This document shows positions 6,702 through 12,419 of a DNA stretch of 12,419 nucleotides, one piece after another. The DNA comes from Paracoccaceae bacterium. GTDB taxonomy: Bacteria > Pseudomonadota > Alphaproteobacteria > Rhodobacterales > Rhodobacteraceae. Position 1 is the stretch's first letter. Every line of letters begins with the position of its first letter. The notes under the pieces are model-generated. The model searched no databases. It was not told the DNA's origin and saw only the letters and a program-made list of their open reading frames with translations. The DNA lies in contig SLKB01000146.1 of assembly GCA_007134805.1 (NCBI GenBank), forward strand, positions 1 through 12,419, given 5' to 3'. Made by a program: the position numbers and the translations under genes.

Positions 6702-7252
6702 GCCATCCGCTTGCCCCGATTTCCGACGCCGCCTGGCCCGCGCAGATTGCCGACATGCGCGGGGGCTTCGCAGGCCAGTTGAATGTCTACCGCGTGATGG
6801 CGCATCACCCGGAGCTTCTGCGCGCCTGGACCGATCTGCGGATGCATGTCGTCAGGAACAACGCGCTCGGCCCATCCCGAGCGGAGGTTGTGATCCTGCG
6901 GCTGGGCCACCGGCTGGGCTGCGCCTATGAGTGGAACCAGCATGTCATCCGCGCACTCGACATCGGACTCGAAAAGGCGCGGATCGCCAGTTTGCGCGGC
7001 CCGCTTGAGGCCATGGCGCCCGAAGATGCCGTGCTGGCCGGTGCTGTCGACACACTTCTCGCCGAGCATAAGCTGCCTGAGCGGCTCTATACAGACTTGC
7101 AGGATCTCGTCGGGCGGGCCGGCTGCATCGATCTGATGGCGACGGTCGGCATGTATCTGACGCTTGGCTTCCTGCTGCAGACAAGTGGTGCGCCACTCGA
7201 CACGGATATCGCGGAACGCCTGCAGAGAGACGCGCCAGAGCTGATGGCCTGA
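6698..7252 (+). CDS. Carboxymuconolactone decarboxylase/AhpD-like family protein
   Basis: This 184-residue all-helical protein belongs to the carboxymuconolactone decarboxylase (CMD) superfamily. The core motif is RLGHRLGCAYEWNQHVIRA (68-86), with Cys75, Glu78 and His82. It resembles the E-W-x-x-H version of the motif, not the CxxC of AhpD peroxidases: only one cysteine (Cys75) is present there, so a thiol-peroxidase role is unlikely. It could be a decarboxylase or a hydrolase-like enzyme working on the product of the aminotransferase. The ATGA overlap with that gene shows the two are made together. A second helical half (about 105-165) contains GRAGCIDLMATVGMYLTLGF. The substrate is unknown. 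Confidence 0.88.
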   Translation: MSHPLAPISDAAWPAQIADMRGGFAGQLNVYRVMAHHPELLRAWTDLRMHVVRNNALGPSRAEVVILRLGHRLGCAYEWNQHVIRALDIGLEKARIASLRGPLEAMAPEDAVLAGAVDTLLAEHKLPERLYTDLQDLVGRAGCIDLMATVGMYLTLGFLLQTSGAPLDTDIAERLQRDAPELMA

Positions 7253-7259
7253 ACGAAAG

Positions 7260-7283
7260 ATGCGGCCCTCGAGGGGGCCGCAT
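7260..7283. terminator. Hairpin terminator between convergent CMD-like gene and infC
   Basis: ATGCGGCCC (7260-7268) pairs perfectly with GGGCCGCAT (7275-7283) around a 6-nt loop. Read on the minus strand the stem is followed by CTTTCGTTC, a modest T-rich tail, so it best serves infC. On the plus strand, 7 nt after the CMD-like stop, it lacks a T-tract but may still act. Confidence 0.75.
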
Positions 7284-7318
7284 ATCGTCCGTGAAGGACA
7301 CGGGCTTCGCGCGAGCGC

Positions 7319-7858
7319 TCAGCGGGGCGCGATCATCATGATCATCTGGCGTCCTTCCATCTTGGGCATGTTCTCGACCTTGCCGGTTTCGCCCACATCG
7401 GCAGCCACGCGATGCAAGAGCTCTGCGCCGATATTCTGATGCGCCATCTCGCGCCCGCGGAAGCGGAGCGTGACCTTCACCTTGTCACCAGCTTCAAGAA
7501 AACGCATCACGTTGCGCATCTTCACGTCGTAGTCATGCGTGTCGGTATTGGGCCGAAACTTCACTTCCTTGACTTCGATGGTCTTCTGCTTCTTGCGCGC
7601 TTCCGCTTCGCGTTTTTGCACTTCATACTTGTACTTGCCAAAATCCATGATCTTGCAGACAGGCGGCGTCGCATTGGGCGAGATCTCGACAAGGTCAAGT
7701 CCGGCCTCCTCCGCGAGCATCATTGCCTGCGAGGGTTTGACAACGCCCAGGTTCTCACCCTCGGCCCCGATCAGGCGGATTTCCGGCGCGCGTATGCGGT
7801 CATTGACGCGAGGGCCGGTGTCGCGGGTTGGCGGGGCATTGTGCGGTCTTCGGGCTAT
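7319..7858 (-). CDS. infC: Translation initiation factor IF-3, with ATA start codon
   Basis: IF-3 binds the 30S subunit, blocks premature 50S joining and rejects wrong start codons. The C-terminal domain shows [47 protein letters not shown] and [13 protein letters not shown]. The first ATG in frame (7723) would remove the whole N-terminal domain. Continuing the frame upstream gives [20 protein letters not shown] and then [18 protein letters not shown], the known N-terminus of Rhodobacterales IF-3. The codon in the start position is ATA (7858-7856), preceded by AAGGA at 8 nt. No ATG, GTG or TTG in this frame lies close upstream. The full length is 179 residues, against 180 in E. coli. A non-standard start in infC is the classic basis of IF-3 autoregulation. 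Confidence 0.93.
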   Translation of the reverse strand: MARRPHNAPPTRDTGPRVNDRIRAPEIRLIGAEGENLGVVKPSQAMMLAEEAGLDLVEISPNATPPVCKIMDFGKYKYEVQKREAEARKKQKTIEVKEVKFRPNTDTHDYDVKMRNVMRFLEAGDKVKVTLRFRGREMAHQNIGAELLHRVAADVGETGKVENMPKMEGRQMIMMIAPR

Positions 7859-7866
7859 GGGACTGT

Positions 7867-7871
7867 TCCTT
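7867..7871 (-). promoter_or_regulatory. Ribosome-binding site that fixes the ATA start of infC
   Basis: AAGGA on the minus strand, inside GAAGGAAC, sits 8 nt before the ATA codon at 7858-7856. This is standard spacing and supports initiation there and not at the internal ATG at 7723. Confidence 0.8.
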
Positions 7872-7896
7872 CGATTGTTTGGATTTCTGCCAGCAC

Positions 7897-7925
7897 AAAT
7901 TAAATTGCGTCGCAGCGCTATTCAA
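7897..7925 (-). promoter_or_regulatory. Putative sigma-70-type promoter of infC
   Basis: On the minus strand TTGAAT (7925-7920) and TAATTT (7902-7897) are separated by exactly 17 bp. Transcription would begin near 7890, giving a leader of about 30 nt that contains the AAGGA site. Confidence 0.6.
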
Positions 7926-7982
7926 GCGCGAAGATATCGCTTTATGGGCGATAACACGCTTGTTCCACGTCAAGACGTGCCT

Positions 7983-8009
7983 TTGACTTTGCAACTGCGG
8001 CATTATCTG
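7983..8009 (+). promoter_or_regulatory. Candidate promoter of the acidic-protein gene
   Basis: TTGACT (7983-7988) and TATCTG (8004-8009) are 15 bp apart, shorter than the ideal 17. The site lies about 50 bp before the start at 8057, in the 198-bp divergent gap shared with infC. Confidence 0.35.
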
Positions 8010-8056
8010 CAATACGGATCAGCCATGAACCTGCCGGAACGTACGAGGACGTCCCC

Positions 8057-8725
8057 ATGAACAAATCCCTTCTGATTATCATCGCCGCGGCGGCCGTTGC
8101 GGTCGGCCTGTGGCTAGGGCTGCAATCACGCCAGGGGCCCGAACCGATCGAACCCATCGTCGACACTGTGCCGGAACCGATCGATCCCGATGCCATGGAT
8201 GAGCCTGAAGACGCCATGCCACCGTCGGAAGAGGGCGTGGTTCCGACCGATGAGGAAGAGGCGGTAGAGGAACCCATCGAGGACGAGGCCCTTGAGGAAG
8301 ATGAGGCCAGCATCGACGAGTTGATCGAAGATGTCGCAGATGATGCGGCCGAAACCGTCGAGGAAGCTGTTGAAGGCACTGTCGACGCCACCACCGAGAG
8401 CGTGGACGACATGGTCGATGGCATCCTCGGCGAGGATGAGATGGAGACTGGCCGCGAGGCTGCGGTCGAGGATGCGCTTGACGGCGCGGAAGGCGAGCTT
8501 TCAGACGAGGCTGCGACCGAAGCGGCAGAGGCTATCGAGGAAGCTGTCGAAGTCGAAGAGCTTGGTCTGGACCTTTCGACCGATGCAATCCGGGCGCGGA
8601 TCGAGGCTGCGAACCTGTCGATCCAGGAACGCGCCACGATCGAAGGTCTGCTGCGCGCGGCAGGCGAAGATCCACAGCTGCTCGAGCAGGTCGCCGAGCG
8701 GCTGCGCCAGATCGCTGGCGAATAA
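8057..8725 (+). CDS. Membrane-anchored, extremely acidic hypothetical protein
   Basis: I do not recognise a named family in this 222-residue protein. Residues 4-22 form one hydrophobic segment (SLLIIIAAAAVAVGLWLGL) that reads as a signal anchor, putting the rest in the periplasm. Residues 26-178 are a low-complexity Glu/Asp/Ala tract with a single basic residue (Arg133). About 69 of 222 residues overall are Asp or Glu. The C-terminus (about 150-222) turns amphipathic and helical (TDAIRARIEAANLSIQERAT and on to the end) and could be a small helical domain. A GAGG ribosome site precedes the ATG. It is divergent from infC and ends at a strong terminator. Its role is unknown; a periplasmic spacer, cation-binding or protein-binding role is only a guess. 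Confidence 0.85.
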   Translation: MNKSLLIIIAAAAVAVGLWLGLQSRQGPEPIEPIVDTVPEPIDPDAMDEPEDAMPPSEEGVVPTDEEEAVEEPIEDEALEEDEASIDELIEDVADDAAETVEEAVEGTVDATTESVDDMVDGILGEDEMETGREAAVEDALDGAEGELSDEAATEAAEAIEEAVEVEELGLDLSTDAIRARIEAANLSIQERATIEGLLRAAGEDPQLLEQVAERLRQIAGE

Positions 8726-8742
8726 CGCAGCGAACGCTCAGC

Positions 8743-8759
8743 GCCACATCAGATGTGGC
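8743..8759. repeat. Short perfect palindrome after the acidic-protein gene
   Basis: GCCACATC, one base, then GATGTGGC gives a perfect 8-bp dyad 17 nt after the stop codon and just upstream of the terminator stem. It would form an RNA hairpin in tandem with the terminator, or could be a protein site. Confidence 0.6.
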
Positions 8760-8766
8760 ACAAGGG

Positions 8767-8790
8767 CCCGGCGCATTGCCGGGTTCTTTT
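8767..8790 (+). terminator. Rho-independent terminator of the acidic-protein gene
   Basis: CCCGGC (8767-8772) pairs with GCCGGG (8778-8783) around a GCATT loop, followed at once by TTCTTTT (8784-8790). This is the clearest intrinsic terminator in the window. Confidence 0.88.
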
Positions 8791-8920
8791 ACGTTTTCTG
8801 CGAATACGCGGGCGGGAAAGGCGATGCGCGAAACTTCCGAATCGCTCGGGTCATCGCGACGGGCATGTGTACTGAAACGCGATGCGCGGTGACGCGGCTA
8901 ACTGGACAAGTGGTGCTTTG

Positions 8921-8947
8921 AGCGGGGGCCAGCAGGGCCGCCCCGCT
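8921..8947 (-). terminator. Possible weak terminator of the ABC ATPase gene
   Basis: AGCGGG-GGCC, loop AGCAG, then GGCC, a 2-nt bulge and CCCGCT form a GC-rich stem starting 5 nt after the stop of the minus-strand ABC gene. No T-tract follows, so activity is doubtful. I see nothing coding in the rest of the gap 8791-8951. Confidence 0.4.
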
Positions 8948-8951
8948 TCGC

Positions 8952-9605
8952 TCAGGCGAGGATTGCTTCATGGCGGCAGATAGCATCCTCGACATCATCA
9001 TAGACCTCGATCTCGCCATTATGCAGCACAAGCCCGGCATCGCAGAAATTGCGGATGTCGCTCATGCTGTGACTGACCATGATCGCGCTCGCCTCGGACA
9101 TGCGCTGACGGAAGATCTCCTTGCTCTTGCGCCGGAAGCGCGCATCGCCCGTCGCTGTCGCCTCGTCGATGAGGTAGGTGTCGAAGCGGATCCCCATCGA
9201 CAGCCCGAAGGCCAGCCGTGACTTCATGCCCGAGGAGTAGGTGCGCACAGGCATGTGGAAATGCTTGCCGATCTCGGCGAAATCCTCGACAAAGGCGCAA
9301 AGCTCGTCGGTGTCCACACCGTACACCCGGGCGACGAAGCGCGTGTTCTGCGCCCCGGTCAATTCTCCATGAAAACTGCCGGAATACCCGACCGTGAACG
9401 AAATTGTCCCATCGCTGACCACTTGCCCCGTATCTGGGCGGAGCGTGCCAGCCACAATGCTCAGAAGCGTCGATTTACCCGCGCCATTGCGCCCAAGGAG
9501 CGCCAGAGAGCGGCCGCTGGGCAGGGTGAGATTCAGCCGCCGGATCACCGGCTGATACAGGTCCTGCACCCAGAACCCCTTGGAGATATCCTGAAACTCG
9601 ATCAT
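8952..9605 (-). CDS. ABC transporter ATP-binding protein, KpsT-like polysaccharide export type
   Basis: This 217-residue ATPase is of the capsule/lipopolysaccharide export class (KpsT family; E. coli KpsT is about the same length). It shows Walker A GRNGAGKST (38-46), the short signature SSGMKSRL (124-131), Walker B TYLIDEA (143-149), the following GDARFRRKS, and an H-loop His179 in MVSHS. The GYSGSFHGELTGAQN stretch (73-87) is typical of this class. It lacks the extra C-terminal glycan-binding domain of Wzt proteins. The ATPase needs a membrane permease (KpsM type) and usually KpsE/KpsD partners, but none lies beside it: hspQ is divergent upstream and a gap follows. The partner must be elsewhere or outside the window. 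Its leader carries two hairpins. Confidence 0.9.
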   Translation of the reverse strand: MIEFQDISKGFWVQDLYQPVIRRLNLTLPSGRSLALLGRNGAGKSTLLSIVAGTLRPDTGQVVSDGTISFTVGYSGSFHGELTGAQNTRFVARVYGVDTDELCAFVEDFAEIGKHFHMPVRTYSSGMKSRLAFGLSMGIRFDTYLIDEATATGDARFRRKSKEIFRQRMSEASAIMVSHSMSDIRNFCDAGLVLHNGEIEVYDDVEDAICRHEAILA

Positions 9606-9620
9606 GTGGTCAACCTGCCT

Positions 9621-9640
9621 TTGCGCCCTTGCTGGCGCAA
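9621..9640. repeat. Hairpin just upstream of the KpsT-like start
   Basis: TTGCGCC (9621-9627) and GGCGCAA (9634-9640) pair perfectly around a 6-nt loop. On the minus strand this sits about 15 nt before the ATG, next to the likely ribosome site, so it could affect translation. Confidence 0.55.
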
Positions 9641-9655
9641 GATGAAATCCGCGGC

Positions 9656-9678
9656 CGGAAGGGCCCTGAACCCTTCCG
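9656..9678. repeat. Second hairpin in the KpsT-like leader region
   Basis: CGGAAGGG (9656-9663) and CCCTTCCG (9671-9678) pair perfectly around a 7-nt loop. It lies 16 bp from the hairpin at 9621-9640. No T-tract follows on the minus strand. Confidence 0.55.
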
Positions 9679-9774
9679 CTCGCGCGCTTTTCAACATCGT
9701 GTCACAGTTTGTTTCGCCGAATCTGATTCCGCCCCATGGACCTGCGCGAGAGCTTGCGTTAAATAAGCAATGTG

Positions 9775-10107
9775 ATGATCATGGAAAAGCAATCGGCGAA
9801 ATATCACCTCGGACAGATTGTCCGGCATCGGATCCACCCGTTTCGCGGGGTTATCTTCGATGTCGATCCGGAGTTTTCGAACACCGAGGAATGGTATAGC
9901 TCCATCCCCGAAGAGAATCGTCCTCGCAAGGATCAACCCTTCTACCATCTGCTCGCTGAAAACGAAGAAAGTTTCTACGTGGCCTATGTGTCGGAGCAGA
10001 ACCTCGTTATAGACGAATCCGGAGAACCGGTCGATCATCCTGACCTCTATGAGTTGTTCGGCGATTTCCGCGACGGGCGCTATCCGCTGCAGATCCAGAT
10101 GAACTGA
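9775..10107 (+). CDS. hspQ: Heat shock protein HspQ
   Basis: This protein of about 110 residues has the HspQ (YccV-like, hemimethylated-DNA-binding) fold. AKYHLGQIVRHRIHPFRGVI leads into FDVDPEFSNTEEWYSSIPEE and RPRKDQPFYHLLAENEE, and then YVAYVSEQNLV; all are highly conserved in alphaproteobacterial HspQ. In E. coli HspQ is a small heat-inducible protein that aids Lon-dependent degradation and dampens excess DnaA activity. The start is one of three clustered codons: GTG 9772, ATG 9775 or ATG 9781. None has a clear ribosome site, and I took the first ATG. It is divergent from the KpsT-like gene and convergent with fabD, 27 bp away. I could not find a good sigma-32 promoter. Confidence 0.93.
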   Translation: MIMEKQSAKYHLGQIVRHRIHPFRGVIFDVDPEFSNTEEWYSSIPEENRPRKDQPFYHLLAENEESFYVAYVSEQNLVIDESGEPVDHPDLYELFGDFRDGRYPLQIQMN

Positions 10108-10134
10108 GGCGCGCGGCACCGGCGCGGGCGCATG

Positions 10135-11073
10135 TCAGCCCGCCTTGCCGGGCAGCGCTTCCAGATCGGCCGGCTCGGCGAAATTTCGCGTCACAGAGCC
10201 TTTTGCGATTCGTTTGATCATGCCCGAGAGGGCCTTTCCCGCGCCGATTTCCCAGAATTCCTGAACGCCATTTTCGACCATCCAGGACACCGACTCGCGC
10301 CAGCGCACAGCGCCCGTCACTTGCCCCACAAGAAGCGTGCGGATCTCTTCGGGGTCGCGCACGGCCTCTGCCCGCAGATTGGCCACGACGGGGACAGCGG
10401 GGGCGGCCAGTGTCACTTCAGCGAGCGCCTCGGCCATACGGTCGGCAGCTGGTTGCATGAGGGCACAGTGAAAGGGCGCGGACACGGGCAGCAAGACAGC
10501 CCGGCGCGCGCCATGCGCCTTGGCAATCTCGACCGCCCGCTCGACTGCTCCTTTGTGGCCGGACACAACCACCTGTGCGGGGTCATTGTCATTGGCAGCC
10601 TGGCAAACCTCGCCCTGCGCGGCCTCGGCCGCGACCTTGGCGGCCGTCTTGAAATCCAGCCCCAGAAGCGCTGCCATCGCGCCTTCGCCCACCGGGACAG
10701 CCTCTTGCATGGCAGTGCCGCGAATGCGCAAGAGGCGCGCCGCATCCGGGATCGAGAGCGCGCCTGCGGCCGCGAGTGCGGAGTATTCACCCAGCGAATG
10801 CCCGGCGACAAAAGCCGCGTCGGTGATTTGGATGCCTTCCGCACCGAGTGCTCGGAACGCCGCGATCGAGGTCGCCATCAGTGCGGGCTGGGCATTGGCG
10901 GTCAACTGCAACTCCTCTGGCGCGCCGTTCCAGATCAGATCGGACAGCTTCTCGCCAAGCGCACTGTCGACCTCTTCGAACACGGCCTTGGCCTCAGAGT
11001 AGCGGTCGGCCAGGGCGCGGCCCATGCCGATGGTCTGGGCTCCTTGCCCGGGAAAGACGAATGCACGGCTCAT
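10135..11073 (-). CDS. fabD: Malonyl-CoA:acyl carrier protein transacylase
   Basis: This 312-residue enzyme transfers malonyl from CoA to acyl carrier protein to feed fatty acid elongation in the cytosol. Motifs are FPGQGAQTIGMG (7-18, oxyanion region), the nucleophile Ser93 with its neighbour His92 in GHSLGEYSAL, the carboxylate-binding Arg118 in LLRIRG, and the catalytic His202 in VSAPFHCALM. Length and spacing match E. coli FabD (Ser92, Arg117, His201). The frame is open up to 11121, but I chose the ATG at 11073 because the family begins MxxAFVFPGQG there and AGGGGGG lies 5 nt upstream. Its usual partner fabG is not on the visible downstream side, where hspQ converges. The 82-bp gap upstream separates it from the TSUP gene. 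Confidence 0.96.
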   Translation of the reverse strand: MSRAFVFPGQGAQTIGMGRALADRYSEAKAVFEEVDSALGEKLSDLIWNGAPEELQLTANAQPALMATSIAAFRALGAEGIQITDAAFVAGHSLGEYSALAAAGALSIPDAARLLRIRGTAMQEAVPVGEGAMAALLGLDFKTAAKVAAEAAQGEVCQAANDNDPAQVVVSGHKGAVERAVEIAKAHGARRAVLLPVSAPFHCALMQPAADRMAEALAEVTLAAPAVPVVANLRAEAVRDPEEIRTLLVGQVTGAVRWRESVSWMVENGVQEFWEIGAGKALSGMIKRIAKGSVTRNFAEPADLEALPGKAG

Positions 11074-11155
11074 GGTGACCCCCCTGTTGGTATCCGGATC
11101 GGCGTTGCAGGTCTGTGACATGCCCCAAAGCTATTCGGCATGCAAGCGAGCCCGT

Positions 11156-11974
11156 CTAGAACCCAAGGGCCTTGCGCAGCATGTTCAGCGCCATCACGAT
11201 GATGAAGAGTGCGAAAAAGCGCTTCAGCGGCTTGGGGTCGAGCGCGTGGGCCAGCCGCGCGCCCAAGGGGGCCGTCAGAAGGGTCATCGCAATCACGATT
11301 CCAAAGGCCGGCAGATTGATCGCGCCCACTGTCAGCGGGGGCGCGTGTGCGACCGGCACGATCAGGAAGGCGAGCGCCGAGGGAAGCGCGATCAGCACTC
11401 CGAACCCTGCCGCTGTCGCCACCGCGCGGTGGATGGCGACCCCGTAGAGGCTCATCAGGGGCACGGCAAATGACCCGCCGCCGATACCCATCAGCACCGA
11501 GAGGAAGCCGATCAGCGATCCGTAGAGGTTACGCAATCTCCCCTCGGGCATGCGCGTGCCCAGTTGCCAGCCTGGTCGCCCAAAGGCCAGATAGAGCCCG
11601 ATCAGCACGCCGATCACGCCGAAAATGCCCTGCAGCACGACCGAGCGGAGCGCCGCCGCGGTTGCCACGCCGATCAGCGCACCGAAGGCGATCCCCAGCG
11701 CCCAGGTTTTCAGGATCGGCCATTCGACAGCGCCCCTGCGATGGTGGCTCTGCACCGAGCGCAAGGAGGTGACGACGATCGTGGCCAGCGAGGTGGCAAG
11801 GCAAATCTGCATCAGTTGCGGCCCATCGAACCCCAGAGCCGTGAACGTGTAGAAGAAGCCCGGCACCAGTACGATACCGCCACCCACGCCGAGAAGCCCT
11901 GCGATGATCCCCGCGACGGCCCCGATCACAAGCAGGATCACCGCCATCTGCGCGATCAGGATCGGATCGAGCAT
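11156..11974 (-). CDS. TSUP (TauE/SafE) family permease, sulfite/sulfonate-exporter-like
   Basis: This 272-residue membrane protein of the TSUP family has about eight helices arranged as two repeats. Each repeat bears the family glycine motif: GLLGVGGGIVLVPGFFY (26-42) and LMGIGGGSFAVPLMSLYG (161-178). Members move small sulfur or organic anions such as sulfite, sulfoacetate or thiosulfate, and some import them; the substrate here is not known. The RSVQSHHRRGAV loop (72-83) is common in this family. The start codon overlaps the sufE stop by one base (TGATG), so the gene is translated by coupling from sufE. A sulfur-related substrate is suggested by that context only. Confidence 0.92.
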   Translation of the reverse strand: MLDPILIAQMAVILLVIGAVAGIIAGLLGVGGGIVLVPGFFYTFTALGFDGPQLMQICLATSLATIVVTSLRSVQSHHRRGAVEWPILKTWALGIAFGALIGVATAAALRSVVLQGIFGVIGVLIGLYLAFGRPGWQLGTRMPEGRLRNLYGSLIGFLSVLMGIGGGSFAVPLMSLYGVAIHRAVATAAGFGVLIALPSALAFLIVPVAHAPPLTVGAINLPAFGIVIAMTLLTAPLGARLAHALDPKPLKRFFALFIIVMALNMLRKALGF

Positions 11975-12399
11975 CAGGCGGCCGCATGCGCGGCGATCGC
12001 CCTGATCCGTGCCACCATCGCGCGCAACCCGTTCGAGCGTTGCGACGAGAGATGCTCGTCAAGCCCGAGTCGGGCCAGTTCGCCCTCGGCGTCTATCTCG
12101 GGCACTTGCGAGACCGGCGCGCCAGAGTAGAGCGCATGCAGGACTGCGATCAGGCCGCGCACGATCATCGCGTCGCTGTCGCCCTTGAAATCGAACCGCG
12201 CCGCGCAGCCCTCGCCCGCGACGAACGGCTGGATCCAGACCTGACTTGCACAGCCCTCCACCTTGGTCGCCGGGGTCTTGAGCGCGTCCTCCATGGGGGG
12301 CATGGCCTTGCCAAGGTCGATGACATGGCGATAGCGGTCTTCCCAATCGTCAAGAAATTCGAATGTTTCGGCTATCTCTTCGAAGGCTTCACTCGCCAT
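11974..12399 (-). CDS. sufE: SufE family Fe-S cluster assembly sulfur acceptor
   Basis: This 141-residue protein matches SufE, the sulfur-acceptor partner of the cysteine desulfurase SufS. It takes persulfide sulfur from SufS and passes it to the SufBCD scaffold in the cytosol. The reactive cysteine is Cys50 in VEGCASQVWIQ, equivalent to Cys51 of E. coli SufE. IAETFEFLDDWEDRYRHVID (9-28) and LGKAMPP (29-35) are the family N-terminus, and a DSDAMIVRGLIAVL helix (74-87) follows. The ATG at 12399 is preceded by an AAGGGCGAGG ribosome site. The frame stays open to the window edge, so a slightly longer form cannot be ruled out. It leads the downstream TSUP gene. The main suf cluster is not in the window. 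Confidence 0.94.
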   Translation of the reverse strand: MASEAFEEIAETFEFLDDWEDRYRHVIDLGKAMPPMEDALKTPATKVEGCASQVWIQPFVAGEGCAARFDFKGDSDAMIVRGLIAVLHALYSGAPVSQVPEIDAEGELARLGLDEHLSSQRSNGLRAMVARIRAIAAHAAA

Positions 12400-12419
12400 G
12401 GCCTCGCCCTTGTCGCTGC

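Noticed and set aside
9732..9737. CCCCAT upstream of hspQ as a sigma-32 -10 element
   Set aside because: No CTTGAA-like -35 lies 13-17 bp upstream, so a heat-shock promoter is not supported.
10137..10155. GCCCG/CGGGC hairpin at the end of fabD as a terminator
   Set aside because: Only a 5-bp stem, inside the coding end, with no T-tract on either strand.
10132..11118. A 328-codon open frame on the plus strand opposite fabD
   Set aside because: FabD on the minus strand has all catalytic motifs; this is its complement.
11074..11121. Longer fabD start giving 16 extra residues
   Set aside because: The family N-terminus and a strong AGGGGGG site both point to the ATG at 11073.

Overview
The window reads as chromosomal DNA of an alphaproteobacterium of the order Rhodobacterales (Rhodobacter/Roseobacter relatives). 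The pointers are the high GC content, the gene order mcl2-nnrU-DUF1737-mch-sdhCDA, an IF-3 that begins (start)-ARRPHNAPP, and a Rhodobacterales-type HspQ. Species cannot be fixed from the sequence. I see no insertion sequence, phage gene, CRISPR array, tRNA or rRNA. Most of the window is core metabolism, and no clearly new multi-gene system is visible.

Layout. (1) Positions 1-3902, all on the minus strand: central carbon metabolism. A CitE-type (3S)-malyl-CoA thioesterase (mcl2), an NnrU-family membrane protein, a small DUF1737 protein and mesaconyl-CoA hydratase (mch) form a tight cluster. After a 233-bp gap holding three TGTGATCAC boxes comes sdhC-sdhD-sdhA, with sdhA running off the left edge. 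Mcl2 and Mch serve the ethylmalonyl-CoA pathway of acetate assimilation. The succinate and malate they yield enter the TCA cycle, where SdhCDAB acts, so the neighbourhood makes metabolic sense.

(2) Positions 4093-7252, plus strand: a small exported protein of unknown function, then an apparent operon of an RpiR-family regulator, a class III aminotransferase and a carboxymuconolactone-decarboxylase-like protein. A perfect 15-bp inverted repeat with an 8-bp spacer lies directly before the regulator and is the best operator candidate in the window. The substrate of this operon cannot be read from the sequence.

(3) Positions 7260-8790: infC (minus), which almost certainly starts at a rare ATA codon, and a divergent gene for a membrane-anchored, extremely acidic protein. 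A hairpin terminator closes each gene.

(4) Positions 8952-12399: a lone KpsT-like polysaccharide-export ATPase (minus) with two hairpins in its leader, hspQ (plus), fabD (minus), and a coupled sufE-TSUP pair (minus) of a sulfur-transfer protein and a TauE/SafE-type permease.
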